Notes: a model not told the origin generated them from the letters alone. A stretch of 64,000 nucleotides of DNA from Pseudomonas frederiksbergensis (GCF_017114915.1 NZ_JAAUOE010000003.1:206621-270620), one strand, 5' to 3'. Shown: positions 54,902-63,997, counted from the stretch's first letter. Translations and numbers: made by a program.

Positions 54902-57900
54902 CTACAACGGCAAATGCCGACTCAACAACGCCCGCAACGCCGCCGGTTTCACCGGTTTGGCCAGGTAATCCAGACCCGCTGCATGCACCTGGGCTACCGT
55001 CTCCGGCCGTCCATCGGCACTGATCACCACCCCCGGCACCGGCTCGCCCAACTGCGTGCGCAACCACGCCATCAAGTCGGTTCCGGTCTCGCCATTGTCC
55101 AGGTGGTAATCCACCAGCGCCAACTGCGGGCGCATCCCGTCGCTGAGCAGCGTCGCGCATTCATCACGGTTGCGCGCGGTCCAGACCTGGCAACCCCAAC
55201 GCGTGAGCAGGCTGTTCATGCCGATCAGGATGCTGTCTTCGTTATCGATGCACAGCACCTGTGCGCCGCCGAGTAGATGGCCGTTGAGTTCGGCGACTTT
55301 AGCCGGCGTCGCGGTTTGTGCCTGAGCCAGCGGCACGCTGACACTGAACACACTGCCGCGACCTGGCCAGGAGCGCACGCGCAGGGTGTGACCCAGTACG
55401 CGGCATAGCCCATCGGCAATCGCCAGTCCCAGGCCCAGACCTTTCTCGGCCCGGGTCTGGTGGCTGTCGAGGCGTTTGAATTCTTCGAAAATCACCTGCA
55501 GTTTGTCTTCCGCAATGCCCGGTCCACGGTCCCAGACTTCCAGGCACAGCTCGCCGTTGCGCCGCCGAGCGCCGAGCAGCACGGGCCCTTTGGCGTAGCG
55601 GAAGGCGTTAGTCAGGAAATTCTGCAAGATCCGGCGCAGCAGTTTGATGTCGCTGTCGACCCGTAACGCACTGCCCCTGACGCGGAATGTCAGCCCTTGT
55701 TCCTGAGCCAGCGCCTTGAACTCGGCACCCAGCGTATGGAACAACTCATTGAGCACAAAGGACTTGCGATCAGGGTTGATCTTGCCGTTTTCCAGACGGG
55801 AAATGTCCAGTAGATCGCTGATCAGGTCTTCGGCCGAACGCAGTGAACTGTCCAGGTGATGAACCAGTTTCTGCGCCTCGCTGGACAAACCGTCTTCTTG
55901 ATGGGAGAGGGCGGCCGAGAACAGCCGCGCGGCGTTCAGCGGTTGCATCAGGTCATGGCTGACGGCGGCCAGGAAACGGGTTTTCGACTGGTTGGCCGAT
56001 TCGGCGGTGCCCTTGGCTTCGGTCAGGGCCAGATTGAGTTGCGACAGCTCGTGGGTCCGTTCTGCGACCCGCCGCTCAAGGCCTTCGTTGGCTTCGGTCA
56101 GCGCCTGCTCGGCCTCGCGGAACGCGGTGATGTCGGTGAAACTCATGACGAAACCGCCGCCGGGCATCGGGTTGCCGATCAGCTCGATCACTCGACCGTT
56201 GGGGAACAGGCGCTCGGAGGTATGGGCACGGCCCTGACGCATCCAGTGCAAGCGGCGGGCGACGTGTACTTCCGCTTCGCCGGGGCCGCACAGGCCGCGC
56301 TCGGCGTTGTAGCGAATGATATCGGCAATTGGCCGGCCGACGCTGATCAAGCCGTCGGGATAGTTGAACAGCTCCAGGTAACGCCGGTTCCAGGCCACCA
56401 GTTTCAGCGACTGGTCGACCACGCTGATGCCCTGGGTGATGTTCTCGATGGCGCCTTGCAGCAGGGCGCGGTTGAACTGCAGCACTTCCGAGGTTTCGTC
56501 GGCAATCCGTACGACATCCTCCAGTTGCATTTCCCGACCTTCGATGGCGGCTTTTACCACCGCCCGGGTCGAAGAAGCGCCGAGTACACCGGCCAGCAAG
56601 CGTTCGGTATGGGCGATCCATTCATTGTCGGCGTTCTGGTTCGGGTTGAAGCCTTTGCCCTGGTGGTAGGCGAAACGGATGAAGCTCTGACGGGCGCGTT
56701 CTTCGCCGACAAAACGGGCCGCCAGTTGCAGCAAGTCGTCGATCTGTACCGCGAGCATCGAACGGGCGTTGGGGCGGGCGCTGATTTCCTGGCCGATGAA
56801 ACGGCCGGCCTGCCAGTGCTCCGAAACCCGCGTACGTGATAGCACCGAGACCCAGGCGAATAAAGTGAAGTTGCCCGCCAGGGACAGCACCACGCCTTGA
56901 GTCAGTGGCGTGATCGGCAGGTTCAACGGGTTACTCTGCAGCCAGGCCAGGCCCGGAAAACTGCTCAAGGGCAAGCCCAGACCATTGGCGGCGATCGGCA
57001 ACACCAGGGTGTAGAACCAGAGGAACGTCCCGGTGGCCAGTCCGGCGAACACCCCCTGGCGATTGGCCTGTTTCCAGTACAGGGCGCCGAGCATGGCCGG
57101 GGCCAGTTGGGTCACGGCGGCGAAGGCGATCTGGCCGATGGTCGCCAGGCTGGCGGTCGAGCCCAGCAGGCGATAGCTGACGTAGGCCAGCAACAGAATG
57201 ACCACGATGCTCAACCGGCGAACCGAAAGCATCCACTGGCGGAACACTTCGAATGGTCGTTCGGCGTTGTTGCGCCGCAGCAACCAGGGCAGCAGCAGGT
57301 CGTTGGAGAGCATGGTCGACAGTGCCACGCTGGCCACGATCACCATGCCGGTCGCCGCCGAAGCGCCGCCGATAAACGCCAGCATCGCCAGGGCCGGGTG
57401 AGATTGGGCCAGAGGCAGGCTGATGACGAATGAGTCCGGTATTACCGAACTGGGCAGCATCATCTGACCGGCCAGTGCGATTGGCACCACAAACAACGCG
57501 GCCAGCGCCAGATAGATCGGGAATACCCACTTGGCCAGGCGCAGGTCCTGGGGGTCGATGTTTTCCACCACGGTCACGTGGAACTGCCGGGGCAGGCAGA
57601 TGATCGCCATCATCGCCACACCGGTCTGCACCACCATGGACGGCCAGTTGATGGTTTCCTTCCAATAGGCTTCCAGGCGTGGGGCGAGCATGGCCTGATC
57701 GAACAGGTCGTCGAAACCGTCGTACAGGCCGTAGGTCACGAACGCGCCGACCGCCAGAAAAGCGAACAGCTTGACCAGCGATTCAAAGGCAATCGCCAGC
57801 ACCATGCCGCGGTGGTGTTCCGTGGCGTCGAGGTTGCGGGTACCGAAAACGATGGTGAACAGCGCCAATGCCAGTGACACGATCAGTGCCGTGTCTTGGG

Positions 57901-58372
57901 CTCGCGTGCCCATGGCATCGGCGCCGGCGCCGATCAGCAGGTTTACGCCCAGCACGATGCCCTTGAGCTGCAAGGAGATGTAGGGCAGCACGCCGACCAG
58001 GCAGATCAGCGCCACCACCACCGCCAGGGACTGGGATTTGCCGTAGCGGGCGGCGATGAAATCGGCGATGGAGGTGATGTTCTCCTGCTTGCTGATCATC
58101 ACCATTTTTTGCAGGACCCACGGCGCGCACACCAGCAGCAGGATCGGCCCAAGGTAGATCGGCAGGAATGACCAGAGTTGTTCGGCTGCCTGGCCGACGG
58201 CGCCAAAGAATGTCCAGCTGGTGCAATAAACCGCCAGCGACAGGCTGTACACCCAGGCACGCAGCCGTGGCGGCAACGGCGTGCTGCGACGGTCGCCGTA
58301 AAAGGCGATGGCGAACAGGATGGCCATATAGGCCAGGGCGACGGAAGCAATCAGCCCGGTGGACAGCGACAT
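54902..58372 (-). CDS. SLC5-domain hybrid sensor histidine kinase (MxtR/CrbS type)
   Basis: A 1156-residue membrane kinase. An N-terminal Na+/solute-symporter-like domain (about 1-500, 12-13 helices, with SLYCTSWTFFGAVG-type start) is followed by a STAC-like linker (about 520-640), a PAS domain (about 650-770), HisKA with phospho-His806 in AAVSHDLMQPLNAARLF, HATPase with LQNFLTNAFRYA and GLGLGLAIADGL, and a receiver (1038-1156) with phospho-Asp1088 in LVDYHLD and Lys1139. This architecture and length fit MxtR/CrbS, which with a LuxR-type regulator controls acetate use. ATG at 58372 follows TGGAG; an ATG 15 bases earlier overlaps that site. The partner regulator is not nearby. Confidence 0.88.
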   Translation of the reverse strand: MSLSTGLIASVALAYMAILFAIAFYGDRRSTPLPPRLRAWVYSLSLAVYCTSWTFFGAVGQAAEQLWSFLPIYLGPILLLVCAPWVLQKMVMISKQENITSIADFIAARYGKSQSLAVVVALICLVGVLPYISLQLKGIVLGVNLLIGAGADAMGTRAQDTALIVSLALALFTIVFGTRNLDATEHHRGMVLAIAFESLVKLFAFLAVGAFVTYGLYDGFDDLFDQAMLAPRLEAYWKETINWPSMVVQTGVAMMAIICLPRQFHVTVVENIDPQDLRLAKWVFPIYLALAALFVVPIALAGQMMLPSSVIPDSFVISLPLAQSHPALAMLAFIGGASAATGMVIVASVALSTMLSNDLLLPWLLRRNNAERPFEVFRQWMLSVRRLSIVVILLLAYVSYRLLGSTASLATIGQIAFAAVTQLAPAMLGALYWKQANRQGVFAGLATGTFLWFYTLVLPIAANGLGLPLSSFPGLAWLQSNPLNLPITPLTQGVVLSLAGNFTLFAWVSVLSRTRVSEHWQAGRFIGQEISARPNARSMLAVQIDDLLQLAARFVGEERARQSFIRFAYHQGKGFNPNQNADNEWIAHTERLLAGVLGASSTRAVVKAAIEGREMQLEDVVRIADETSEVLQFNRALLQGAIENITQGISVVDQSLKLVAWNRRYLELFNYPDGLISVGRPIADIIRYNAERGLCGPGEAEVHVARRLHWMRQGRAHTSERLFPNGRVIELIGNPMPGGGFVMSFTDITAFREAEQALTEANEGLERRVAERTHELSQLNLALTEAKGTAESANQSKTRFLAAVSHDLMQPLNAARLFSAALSHQEDGLSSEAQKLVHHLDSSLRSAEDLISDLLDISRLENGKINPDRKSFVLNELFHTLGAEFKALAQEQGLTFRVRGSALRVDSDIKLLRRILQNFLTNAFRYAKGPVLLGARRRNGELCLEVWDRGPGIAEDKLQVIFEEFKRLDSHQTRAEKGLGLGLAIADGLCRVLGHTLRVRSWPGRGSVFSVSVPLAQAQTATPAKVAELNGHLLGGAQVLCIDNEDSILIGMNSLLTRWGCQVWTARNRDECATLLSDGMRPQLALVDYHLDNGETGTDLMAWLRTQLGEPVPGVVISADGRPETVAQVHAAGLDYLAKPVKPAALRALLSRHLPL

Positions 58373-58672
58373 GGGAACTCCAGACAAAAGACATCCGGGA
58401 CTATGCCCGATCCAGACAGTCTCGCATGACTGCCGGAGTTAGTCAGTGTCGACCAAGGTCGTGGCGTGGCGGGGTGTCGCAGGTTGGGAGTCAGTTCGAT
58501 CTTTAGTGTCTTGTCGGGCCTCTTCGCGGGCAAGCCTCGCTCCTACAAGATGTAATACCTGTAGGAGCGAGGCTTGCCCGCGAAGACGGCGTTACTGCCT
58601 GGCAAAGTCTGTGGCGTCGATGTTCGATGACCGTTAGCCTTGGCACCGCCATTCATTTCGACGGACCGACCC
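58373..58672. other. divergent intergenic region with REP
   Basis: 300 bases between the kinase and cupin genes. It holds the REP doublet at 58522-58585 and the GGAG sites before each gene; no other feature is seen. Confidence 0.5.
58522..58585. repeat. REP doublet with perfect 26-base arms
   Basis: Arms 58522-58547 and 58560-58585 are exact inverted copies (CTTCGCGGGCAAGCCTCGCT and onward) with a 12-base spacer. Here the doublet lies between divergent genes, a less usual place. Confidence 0.93.
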
Positions 58673-58984
58673 ATGAAGATCATCCGCAGCAAATCCTTCA
58701 CCGGTGACCGCGCCTGGGCGGCGCTGGATATTGCCAACATGAACGGCATCACCACCCGTTTGCACTGGACCGATCAGCCCTATAAATGGCACGTCAACGA
58801 TGGCCAGGAAGTGTTCGTGGTGCTCGATGGGCAGGTGCGGATGCGTTATCGCGAAGAGGGTGTCGAAAGGGAGACGCTGCTGGAAGTGGGCGATATTTTT
58901 TATGCTTCGGTGGGCACCGAGCATGTGGCTCATCCGTTGGGTGTGGCGAGGATACTGGTAATCGAGACTGAAGGTAGCGTCTGA
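58673..58984 (+). CDS. cupin domain protein
   Basis: A 103-residue single-domain cupin. The metal site is suggested by LHWTDQPYKWHVNDGQEVFVVLDG (His and Glu) and GTEHVAHPLG. Small cupins bind metals or small ligands; function unknown. ACGGA precedes the ATG at 58673. Confidence 0.85.
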   Translation: MKIIRSKSFTGDRAWAALDIANMNGITTRLHWTDQPYKWHVNDGQEVFVVLDGQVRMRYREEGVERETLLEVGDIFYASVGTEHVAHPLGVARILVIETEGSV

Positions 58985-59089
58985 TGGCTTATCTGCAAAA
59001 TAGATAACAGTTAGAGAAAATACCCGTTATATCGATATGCGATTCGGATCTACCATGAGCTCCACCTCATCAGAGGACAGGAGTTCACC

Positions 59090-60241
59090 ATGACCTGCAC
59101 CCAAAGCGTTAAACCCGGTCTCAAACCGTTCAGTCATTTGCAACACCCACGAGAGGCCATCCGCCAATTCACCCCCAACTGGTTCGCCGCGACCATGGGC
59201 ACCGGGGTATTGGCACTCGCGCTCGCGCAACTGCCCCTCGTAACGCCCGGCCTGCATGCACTGGCCGAAGCCTTGTGGCTGTTCAATATGGTTCTGTTTG
59301 TCTTGTTCACGACCATGTATGCCGCGCGTTGGGTCATGTTCTTCGACGAGGCGCGGCGGATTTTCGGCCACTCCACGGTTTCGATGTTTTTCGGCACCAT
59401 TCCCATGGGGCTTGCGACCATCATCAATGGCTTTCTGCTGTTCGGTATGCCGCGCTGGGGCGATGCCGTGATTCAAGCAGCCGAAGTGCTGTGGTGGCTG
59501 GACGTGGCGATGTCGCTGGCCTGCGGCGTACTGATCCCCTACATGATGTTCACCCGTCAGGAACACAGCATCGACCAGATGACTGCCGTGTGGCTGTTGC
59601 CGGTGGTGGCGGCGGAAGTGGCGGCTGCCAGTGGTGGCTTGCTGGCGCCGCACCTGGTCGACGCTCATTCCCGGTTGGTTGTGCTGATCACCAGCTACGT
59701 GCTCTGGGCATTCTCCCTGCCGGTGGCGTTCAGCATTCTGACCATCCTATTGCTGCGCATGGCGTTGCATAAACTGCCCCACGAGAACATGGCCGCCTCG
59801 AGCTGGTTGGCTCTTGGCCCCATCGGTACCGGCGCATTGGGCATGTTGCTGCTGGGCGCCGACGCTCCGGCGATCTTTTTCGCCAACGGTCTGCCGGGGA
59901 TTGGTGAAATAGCTGAGGGGCTTGGACTGGTGGCCGGTATCACACTGTGGGGCTTCGGGTTCTGGTGGATGCTGATGGCGCTGTTGATTACCGTGCGTTA
60001 CTTGCGCGCCGGTATCCCGTTCAACCTCGGCTGGTGGGGGTTTACTTTCCCGCTGGGTGTCTATTCCCTGACTACGCTGAAACTGGCCAGCACCTTGAAC
60101 CTGACGTTCTTCAGTGTCTTTGGTTGCGTGTTGGTGGCCATGCTGGCAGTGATGTGGCTGATTGTCGCCAAACGTACAGTGCAGGGCGCGTGGCGGGGCG
60201 AGTTGTTTGTCTCGCCGTGCATCGCAGGATTAAAGAAATGA
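59090..60241 (+). CDS. TDT family transporter (TehA/SLAC1-like)
   Basis: A 383-residue protein with ten hydrophobic segments of the tellurite-resistance/dicarboxylate transporter family, which includes malate permeases, sulfite exporters and SLAC1-like anion channels. It starts FTPNWFAATMGTGVLALALA, the family's first helix. Substrate is not evident. AGGAG is well spaced before the ATG at 59090. Confidence 0.88.
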   Translation: MTCTQSVKPGLKPFSHLQHPREAIRQFTPNWFAATMGTGVLALALAQLPLVTPGLHALAEALWLFNMVLFVLFTTMYAARWVMFFDEARRIFGHSTVSMFFGTIPMGLATIINGFLLFGMPRWGDAVIQAAEVLWWLDVAMSLACGVLIPYMMFTRQEHSIDQMTAVWLLPVVAAEVAAASGGLLAPHLVDAHSRLVVLITSYVLWAFSLPVAFSILTILLLRMALHKLPHENMAASSWLALGPIGTGALGMLLLGADAPAIFFANGLPGIGEIAEGLGLVAGITLWGFGFWWMLMALLITVRYLRAGIPFNLGWWGFTFPLGVYSLTTLKLASTLNLTFFSVFGCVLVAMLAVMWLIVAKRTVQGAWRGELFVSPCIAGLKK

Positions 60242-60343
60242 CCGGTAAAGATTAGGTAATGTGTGTGGCCTGGATCGACGTTCGACATTCCAATAACAGT
60301 ATCCACGCCACCCTTTACCAAAAAAATCAGGGACACATGGAAG

Positions 60344-62218
60344 ATGAGTCACCCCTCGCAATTCACCTTGCTTCGCACTCGGCGCTTCCTGCCGTTTTTT
60401 ATCACGCAATCCCTTGGGGCCTTCAACGACAACATCTTCAAGCAGTCGCTGATCCTCGCCATTTTGTACAAGCTGACGATCGAGGGTGACCGTTCGATCT
60501 GGGTCAATCTGTGTGCGTTGCTGTTTATCCTGCCGTTTTTCCTGTTCTCGGCGCTGGCCGGGCAGTTCGGGGAAAAATTCGCCAAGGACGCGCTGATCCG
60601 TCTGATCAAGCTCGGGGAAATCGTCATCATGGCGGTCGGAGCGGTCGGTTTCATGTTCGATCACCTGTCGCTGATGCTGCTGGCGTTGTTTGCCATGGGC
60701 ACCCACTCGGCGCTGTTCGGGCCGGTGAAGTACTCGATCCTGCCGCAAGCGTTGCGCGAAGAAGAACTGGTCGGCGGCAACGGCCTGGTGGAAATGGGCA
60801 CCTTCCTGGCGATACTCGCCGGGACCATTGGTGCCGGGGTCATGATGTCGGCCAGCAACTACGCACCGGTGGTGTCCACGGCAATCATCGGCATCGCGAT
60901 CCTCGGTTACCTGGCCAGCCGCAACATTCCCCGGGCTGCGGCAGCATCGCCGCAGATGCGCCTGAACTGGAACATCTTCAGCCAGTCCTGGGCCACCTTG
61001 AAGCTGGGCCTGGGGCAAACCCCTGCGGTCTCGCGCTCGATCGTCGGCAACTCATGGTTCTGGTTTGTCGGGGCGATTTATCTGACGCAGATCCCGGCGT
61101 ACGCCAAGGAGTGGATGCACGGTGACGAGACCGTGGTGACGCTGATTCTTACAGTGTTCTCGGTCGGCATCGCACTGGGTTCGATGCTCTGCGAGAAATT
61201 GTCCGGGCGCAAAGTCGAGATCGGTCTGGTGCCGTTTGGCTCATTCGGTCTGACCGTATTTGGCCTGTTGCTGTGGTGGCATTCCGGCGCAATTCCGGAC
61301 AGCGTTACCGGCCATGGCTGGATCGAAATCCTTGGGTTCGGTCACACTTGGCTGGTGTTGATCGACATCCTCGGGCTTGGAGTCTTCGGCGGTTTTTACA
61401 TCGTGCCGCTGTATGCACTGATCCAGTCCCGCACCGTCGAGAATGAGCGGGCTCGGGTGATCGCCGCCAACAACATTCTCAACGCCCTGTTCATGGTGGT
61501 ATCGGCAATTGTGTCGATCGTCTTGCTGAGCATCGCCAAGCTGTCGATCCCGCAGCTGTTCCTGGTGGTGTCGCTGCTGAACATCGGCGTCAACGCTTAC
61601 ATCTTCAAAATCGTCCCCGAGTTCACCATGCGCTTCATGATCTGGTTGCTCGGCCATTCCATGTACCGCGTCGAGCATCGCAACCTGGAACTGATTCCCG
61701 AAGAGGGCGCGGCACTGTTGGTTTGCAACCACGTGTCGTTCGTCGACGCGCTGCTGATTGGCGGCGCGGTGCGCCGGCCGATTCGCTTTGTGATGTATTA
61801 CAAAATCTACAACCTGCCGGTGCTGAACTTCATATTCCGCACCGCCGGAACGATTCCGATCGCCGGGCGCCAGGAAGACATCCAGATTTACGAAAAAGCC
61901 TTCACCCGCATTGCCCAATATCTGAAGGACGGTGAGTTGGTTTGCATTTTCCCGGAAGGCAAGTTGACCGCTGATGGGGAGATCAACGAGTTCAAGGGCG
62001 GGCTGACGCGGATTCTCGAAGAAACGCCGGTGCCGGTGATTCCACTGGCGTTGCAAGGGTTGTGGGGGAGTTTCTTCAGCCGCGATCCGAACAAGGGGAT
62101 GTTCCGTCGGTTGTGGTCGCGGGTGACCCTGGTGGCGGGGCCGGCGGTGGCCGTTGAGGTGGCGGAGCCGGCGACACTGCAAGGGTTGGTGGGGGAGTTG
62201 CGTGGGACCGTTAGATAG
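60344..62218 (+). CDS. MFS-1-acyltransferase fusion (LplT/PlsC type)
   Basis: A 624-residue protein. The N-terminal ~400 residues are a 12-helix MFS domain related to the lysophospholipid flippase LplT (TQSLGAFNDNIFKQSL). The C-terminal ~190 residues are a PlsC-type acyltransferase with NHVSFVDALLIGG (the HX4D box) and CIFPEGKLTADGEINEFKGG. The AMP-binding acyl-ACP synthetase part of E. coli Aas is missing, so it would need acyl-ACP or acyl-CoA from elsewhere. It probably re-acylates lysophospholipids. The longer frame upstream of 60344 lacks a start signal. Confidence 0.9.
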   Translation: MSHPSQFTLLRTRRFLPFFITQSLGAFNDNIFKQSLILAILYKLTIEGDRSIWVNLCALLFILPFFLFSALAGQFGEKFAKDALIRLIKLGEIVIMAVGAVGFMFDHLSLMLLALFAMGTHSALFGPVKYSILPQALREEELVGGNGLVEMGTFLAILAGTIGAGVMMSASNYAPVVSTAIIGIAILGYLASRNIPRAAAASPQMRLNWNIFSQSWATLKLGLGQTPAVSRSIVGNSWFWFVGAIYLTQIPAYAKEWMHGDETVVTLILTVFSVGIALGSMLCEKLSGRKVEIGLVPFGSFGLTVFGLLLWWHSGAIPDSVTGHGWIEILGFGHTWLVLIDILGLGVFGGFYIVPLYALIQSRTVENERARVIAANNILNALFMVVSAIVSIVLLSIAKLSIPQLFLVVSLLNIGVNAYIFKIVPEFTMRFMIWLLGHSMYRVEHRNLELIPEEGAALLVCNHVSFVDALLIGGAVRRPIRFVMYYKIYNLPVLNFIFRTAGTIPIAGRQEDIQIYEKAFTRIAQYLKDGELVCIFPEGKLTADGEINEFKGGLTRILEETPVPVIPLALQGLWGSFFSRDPNKGMFRRLWSRVTLVAGPAVAVEVAEPATLQGLVGELRGTVR

Positions 62219-62234
62219 TTGGTGAGTGGGTGGG

Positions 62235-62262
62235 CGCCATCGCGGGCTTGCCCGCGATGGCG
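62235..62262. repeat. GCCATCGCGGGC palindrome (REP-related)
   Basis: Perfect 13-base arms CGCCATCGCGGGC / GCCCGCGATGGCG around TT, between two convergent genes. It shares the GCGGGC..GCCCGC core with the REP units. No T tract. Confidence 0.85.
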
Positions 62263-62270
62263 TCAGTGGC

Positions 62271-62585
62271 CTAAGCGCTGACCTTGAGCCCAACCAACCC
62301 GGTAATGATCAACGCCACGCTGGCCAGCCGAAACAGCGCCATGGATTCACCAAACAGAATGATCCCGGCAATCACCGTTCCGACCGCCCCCACTCCCGTC
62401 CAGATCGCATAGGCCGTGCCCAGCGGCAATTCCTTCATGGCAAGGCCCAGCAGGCCAAGGCTGATCGCCATGGCGGTAACGGTCAATGCGGTGGGAAGAG
62501 GGCGGCTGAAACCGTCGGTGTATTTCAGGCCCACGGCCCAGCCGACTTCGAACAGACCGGCGAAAAACAGAATGATCCAGGACAT
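62271..62585 (-). CDS. sugE: small multidrug resistance protein, probable guanidinium exporter
   Basis: A 104-residue four-helix SMR protein of the Gdx/SugE branch. The key Glu is in [19 protein letters not shown] (helix 1); [18 protein letters not shown] and the C-terminal [15 protein letters not shown] match. I chose ATG at 62585 ([10 protein letters not shown]) since GGAGG is 7-8 bases upstream; a TTG and ATG just before are less likely. A guanidine-II riboswitch lies in the leader, which supports guanidinium export rather than multidrug resistance. Confidence 0.93.
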   Translation of the reverse strand: MSWIILFFAGLFEVGWAVGLKYTDGFSRPLPTALTVTAMAISLGLLGLAMKELPLGTAYAIWTGVGAVGTVIAGIILFGESMALFRLASVALIITGLVGLKVSA

Positions 62586-62606
62586 CAAAGACCTCCATCG
62601 ATGGAT

Positions 62607-62657
62607 GGGGTCGTCCCCGGATTAATCACTCGATCGAGCCGCGAGGTCGTCCCCGCG
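62607..62657 (-). ncRNA. guanidine-II (mini-ykkC) riboswitch
   Basis: On the minus strand, two stem-loops with ACGA tetraloops: P1 CGCGGGG-ACGA-CCTCGCG (62657-62640, with one G-U pair) and P2 GGGG-ACGA-CCCC (62618-62607), separated by 21 bases. Both carry the GGACGACC core that defines the class. P2 ends 10-14 bases before the sugE ribosome-binding site (GGAGG, 62596-62592). Guanidine should stabilise the loops and free the site. Confidence 0.93.
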
Positions 62658-62745
62658 CTGCGCAATAGAGTGCCCATCATTAACCCGAGGATCAAGTATC
62701 GACCTTGGTCAGATGCCTGCTGAGCGGCGAAGCGCCCTGAGGTAA

Positions 62746-63666
62746 TCAGATCCCCTGCGGTGTCTCTTCACCGCCCAACGCTTCAACCAGCGCCGGCAGG
62801 TAGTCGCCGAAGGTCAGCATCATCAGGGTGAAGCTGGCGTCCAGTTGGCCCAGCGCTTCGTCGCCACCGTCCTGTTCCGCCTGATCTTGCAGCAGGTCTT
62901 CGAACTTCAGGCGCTTGACCACCATTTTGTCGTCGAGCACGAACGACAGTTTGTCCTGCCAGGCCAGCGACAGTTGAGTGACCACTTTGCCGGTGCTCAG
63001 GTGCAGCTGGATTTCTTCGCTGGTCAGGTCCTGACGCTTGCAGCGCACGATGCCGCCGTCTTCGTGGGTGTCGCGCAGTTCGCACTCGTCCAGCACGAAG
63101 AAATCGTCCGCGGCTTTCTGAGTGGTAACCCACTCGGTCATGGTCGCGGTCGGCGACATCTTCACCGTCAGCGGACGCACCGGCAGCGAGCCGATCACTT
63201 CGCGCAAGGTGGACAGCAGGTCCTCGGCACGTTTCGGGCTGGCCGAGTTCACCAGGATCAGGCCCTGTTTCGGCGCGATGGCGGCGAAGGTCGACGAGCG
63301 ACGGATAAAGGCGCGGGGCAGGAAAGCCTGGATGATTTCATCCTTGATCTGATCGCGCTCCTTTTTATAGACCTTGCGCATTTGTTCGGCTTCGATCTCT
63401 TCGACCTTTTCCTTCACCGCGTCGCGCACGACGCTGCCCGGCAGAATGCGTTCTTCCTTACGGGCGGCGATCAGCAGGAAGTCCCCGCTGACGTGTACCA
63501 GCGGCGCATCTTCGCCCTTGCCGAACGGCGCGACGAAACCGTAGGTGGTCAACTCCTGGCTTGCACATGGGCGCGCCAGTTTGGTGGCCAGTGCAGTTTC
63601 CAACGCCTCGGCATCAAAAGGCAGATCTTGGGTCAGGCGATAGATAAGCAGGTTTTTGAACCACAT
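62746..63666 (-). CDS. rdgC: recombination-associated protein RdgC
   Basis: A 306-residue nucleoid-associated ring protein that binds double-stranded DNA and limits RecA access. The start [20 protein letters not shown] is canonical, and the length matches the family (about 303). ATG at 63666 follows AAAGGAG at 11 bases; that site lies in a seven-base hairpin (63678-63695). A sigma-70 promoter is present upstream. Its transcript runs toward sugE. Confidence 0.95.
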   Translation of the reverse strand: MWFKNLLIYRLTQDLPFDAEALETALATKLARPCASQELTTYGFVAPFGKGEDAPLVHVSGDFLLIAARKEERILPGSVVRDAVKEKVEEIEAEQMRKVYKKERDQIKDEIIQAFLPRAFIRRSSTFAAIAPKQGLILVNSASPKRAEDLLSTLREVIGSLPVRPLTVKMSPTATMTEWVTTQKAADDFFVLDECELRDTHEDGGIVRCKRQDLTSEEIQLHLSTGKVVTQLSLAWQDKLSFVLDDKMVVKRLKFEDLLQDQAEQDGGDEALGQLDASFTLMMLTFGDYLPALVEALGGEETPQGI

Positions 63667-63677
63667 GGGGTGAGTCT

Positions 63678-63695
63678 CTCCTTTATACAAAGGAG
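63678..63695 (-). promoter_or_regulatory. hairpin containing the rdgC ribosome-binding site
   Basis: On the minus strand CTCCTTT-GTAT-AAAGGAG forms a perfect seven-base stem that includes the whole Shine-Dalgarno. The predicted promoter is immediately upstream, so the transcript may start inside or just before this hairpin. Confidence 0.5.
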
Positions 63696-63698
63696 GGC

Positions 63699-63727
63699 AT
63701 TATTCTCTTAGCGGCGTCATAGGCCAA
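63699..63727 (-). promoter_or_regulatory. sigma-70 promoter of rdgC
   Basis: -35 TTGGCC (63727-63722), 17-base spacer, -10 AATAAT (63704-63699). Predicted start near 63692. Confidence 0.6.
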
Positions 63728-63776
63728 CCCTTCGCTAAGCCTTTGGAAGGCCTGAAAAAATTAATTAAAAAAGTGC

Positions 63777-63805
63777 TTGCCAGAGGTGAAGTCGCTCCGT
63801 AGAAT
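63777..63805 (+). promoter_or_regulatory. promoter of the tRNA-Val/tRNA-Asp unit
   Basis: -35 TTGCCA (63777-63782), 17-base spacer, -10 TAGAAT (63800-63805), with an AT-rich tract upstream (AAAAAATTAATTAAAAAA) and a GCGCGCC discriminator, as in stringently controlled tRNA promoters. Confidence 0.85.
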
Positions 63806-63826
63806 GCGCGCCACACCGAAAGTGAA

Positions 63827-63902
63827 GGGTGATTAGCTCAGCTGGGAGAGCGTCTGCCTTACAAGCAGAATGTCGGCGGTTCGATCCCGTCATCACCCAC
63901 CA
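63827..63902 (+). tRNA. tRNA-Val (anticodon TAC)
   Basis: Acceptor GGGTGAT pairs with ATCACCC; the anticodon loop CTTACAA gives TAC at 63860-63862; the T-arm carries GGTTCGATCC; encoded CCA ends at 63902. Confidence 0.97.
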
Positions 63903-63920
63903 TTCGCTTTAGTGTTACGC

Positions 63921-63997
63921 GCAGCGGTAGTTCAGTCGGTTAGAATACCGGCCTGTCACGCCGGGGGTCGCGGGTTCGAGTCCCGTCCGCTGCGCCA
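63921..63997 (+). tRNA. tRNA-Asp (anticodon GTC)
   Basis: Acceptor GCAGCGG pairs with CCGCTGC; anticodon loop CTGTCAC gives GTC at 63955-63957; T-arm GGTTCGAGTCC; discriminator G and encoded CCA. It is 18 bases after tRNA-Val, on the same transcript, and more tRNA genes may follow beyond the window. Confidence 0.97.

Noticed and set aside
53460..55160. 566-codon minus-strand open frame over rmuC and the end of the kinase gene
   Set aside because: Antisense of two well-supported genes; low-complexity composition and no domain.
51697..59034. The 11-mer CCGTTATATCG occurs at 51697-51707 and 59024-59034, upstream of unrelated genes
   Set aside because: An 11-mer is expected to recur by chance many times in 64 kb, and the flanks differ, so it is not evidence of a shared operator.
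62271..62585. SugE as a quaternary ammonium resistance pump
   Set aside because: The guanidine-II riboswitch in its leader and its Gdx-type sequence favour guanidinium export.
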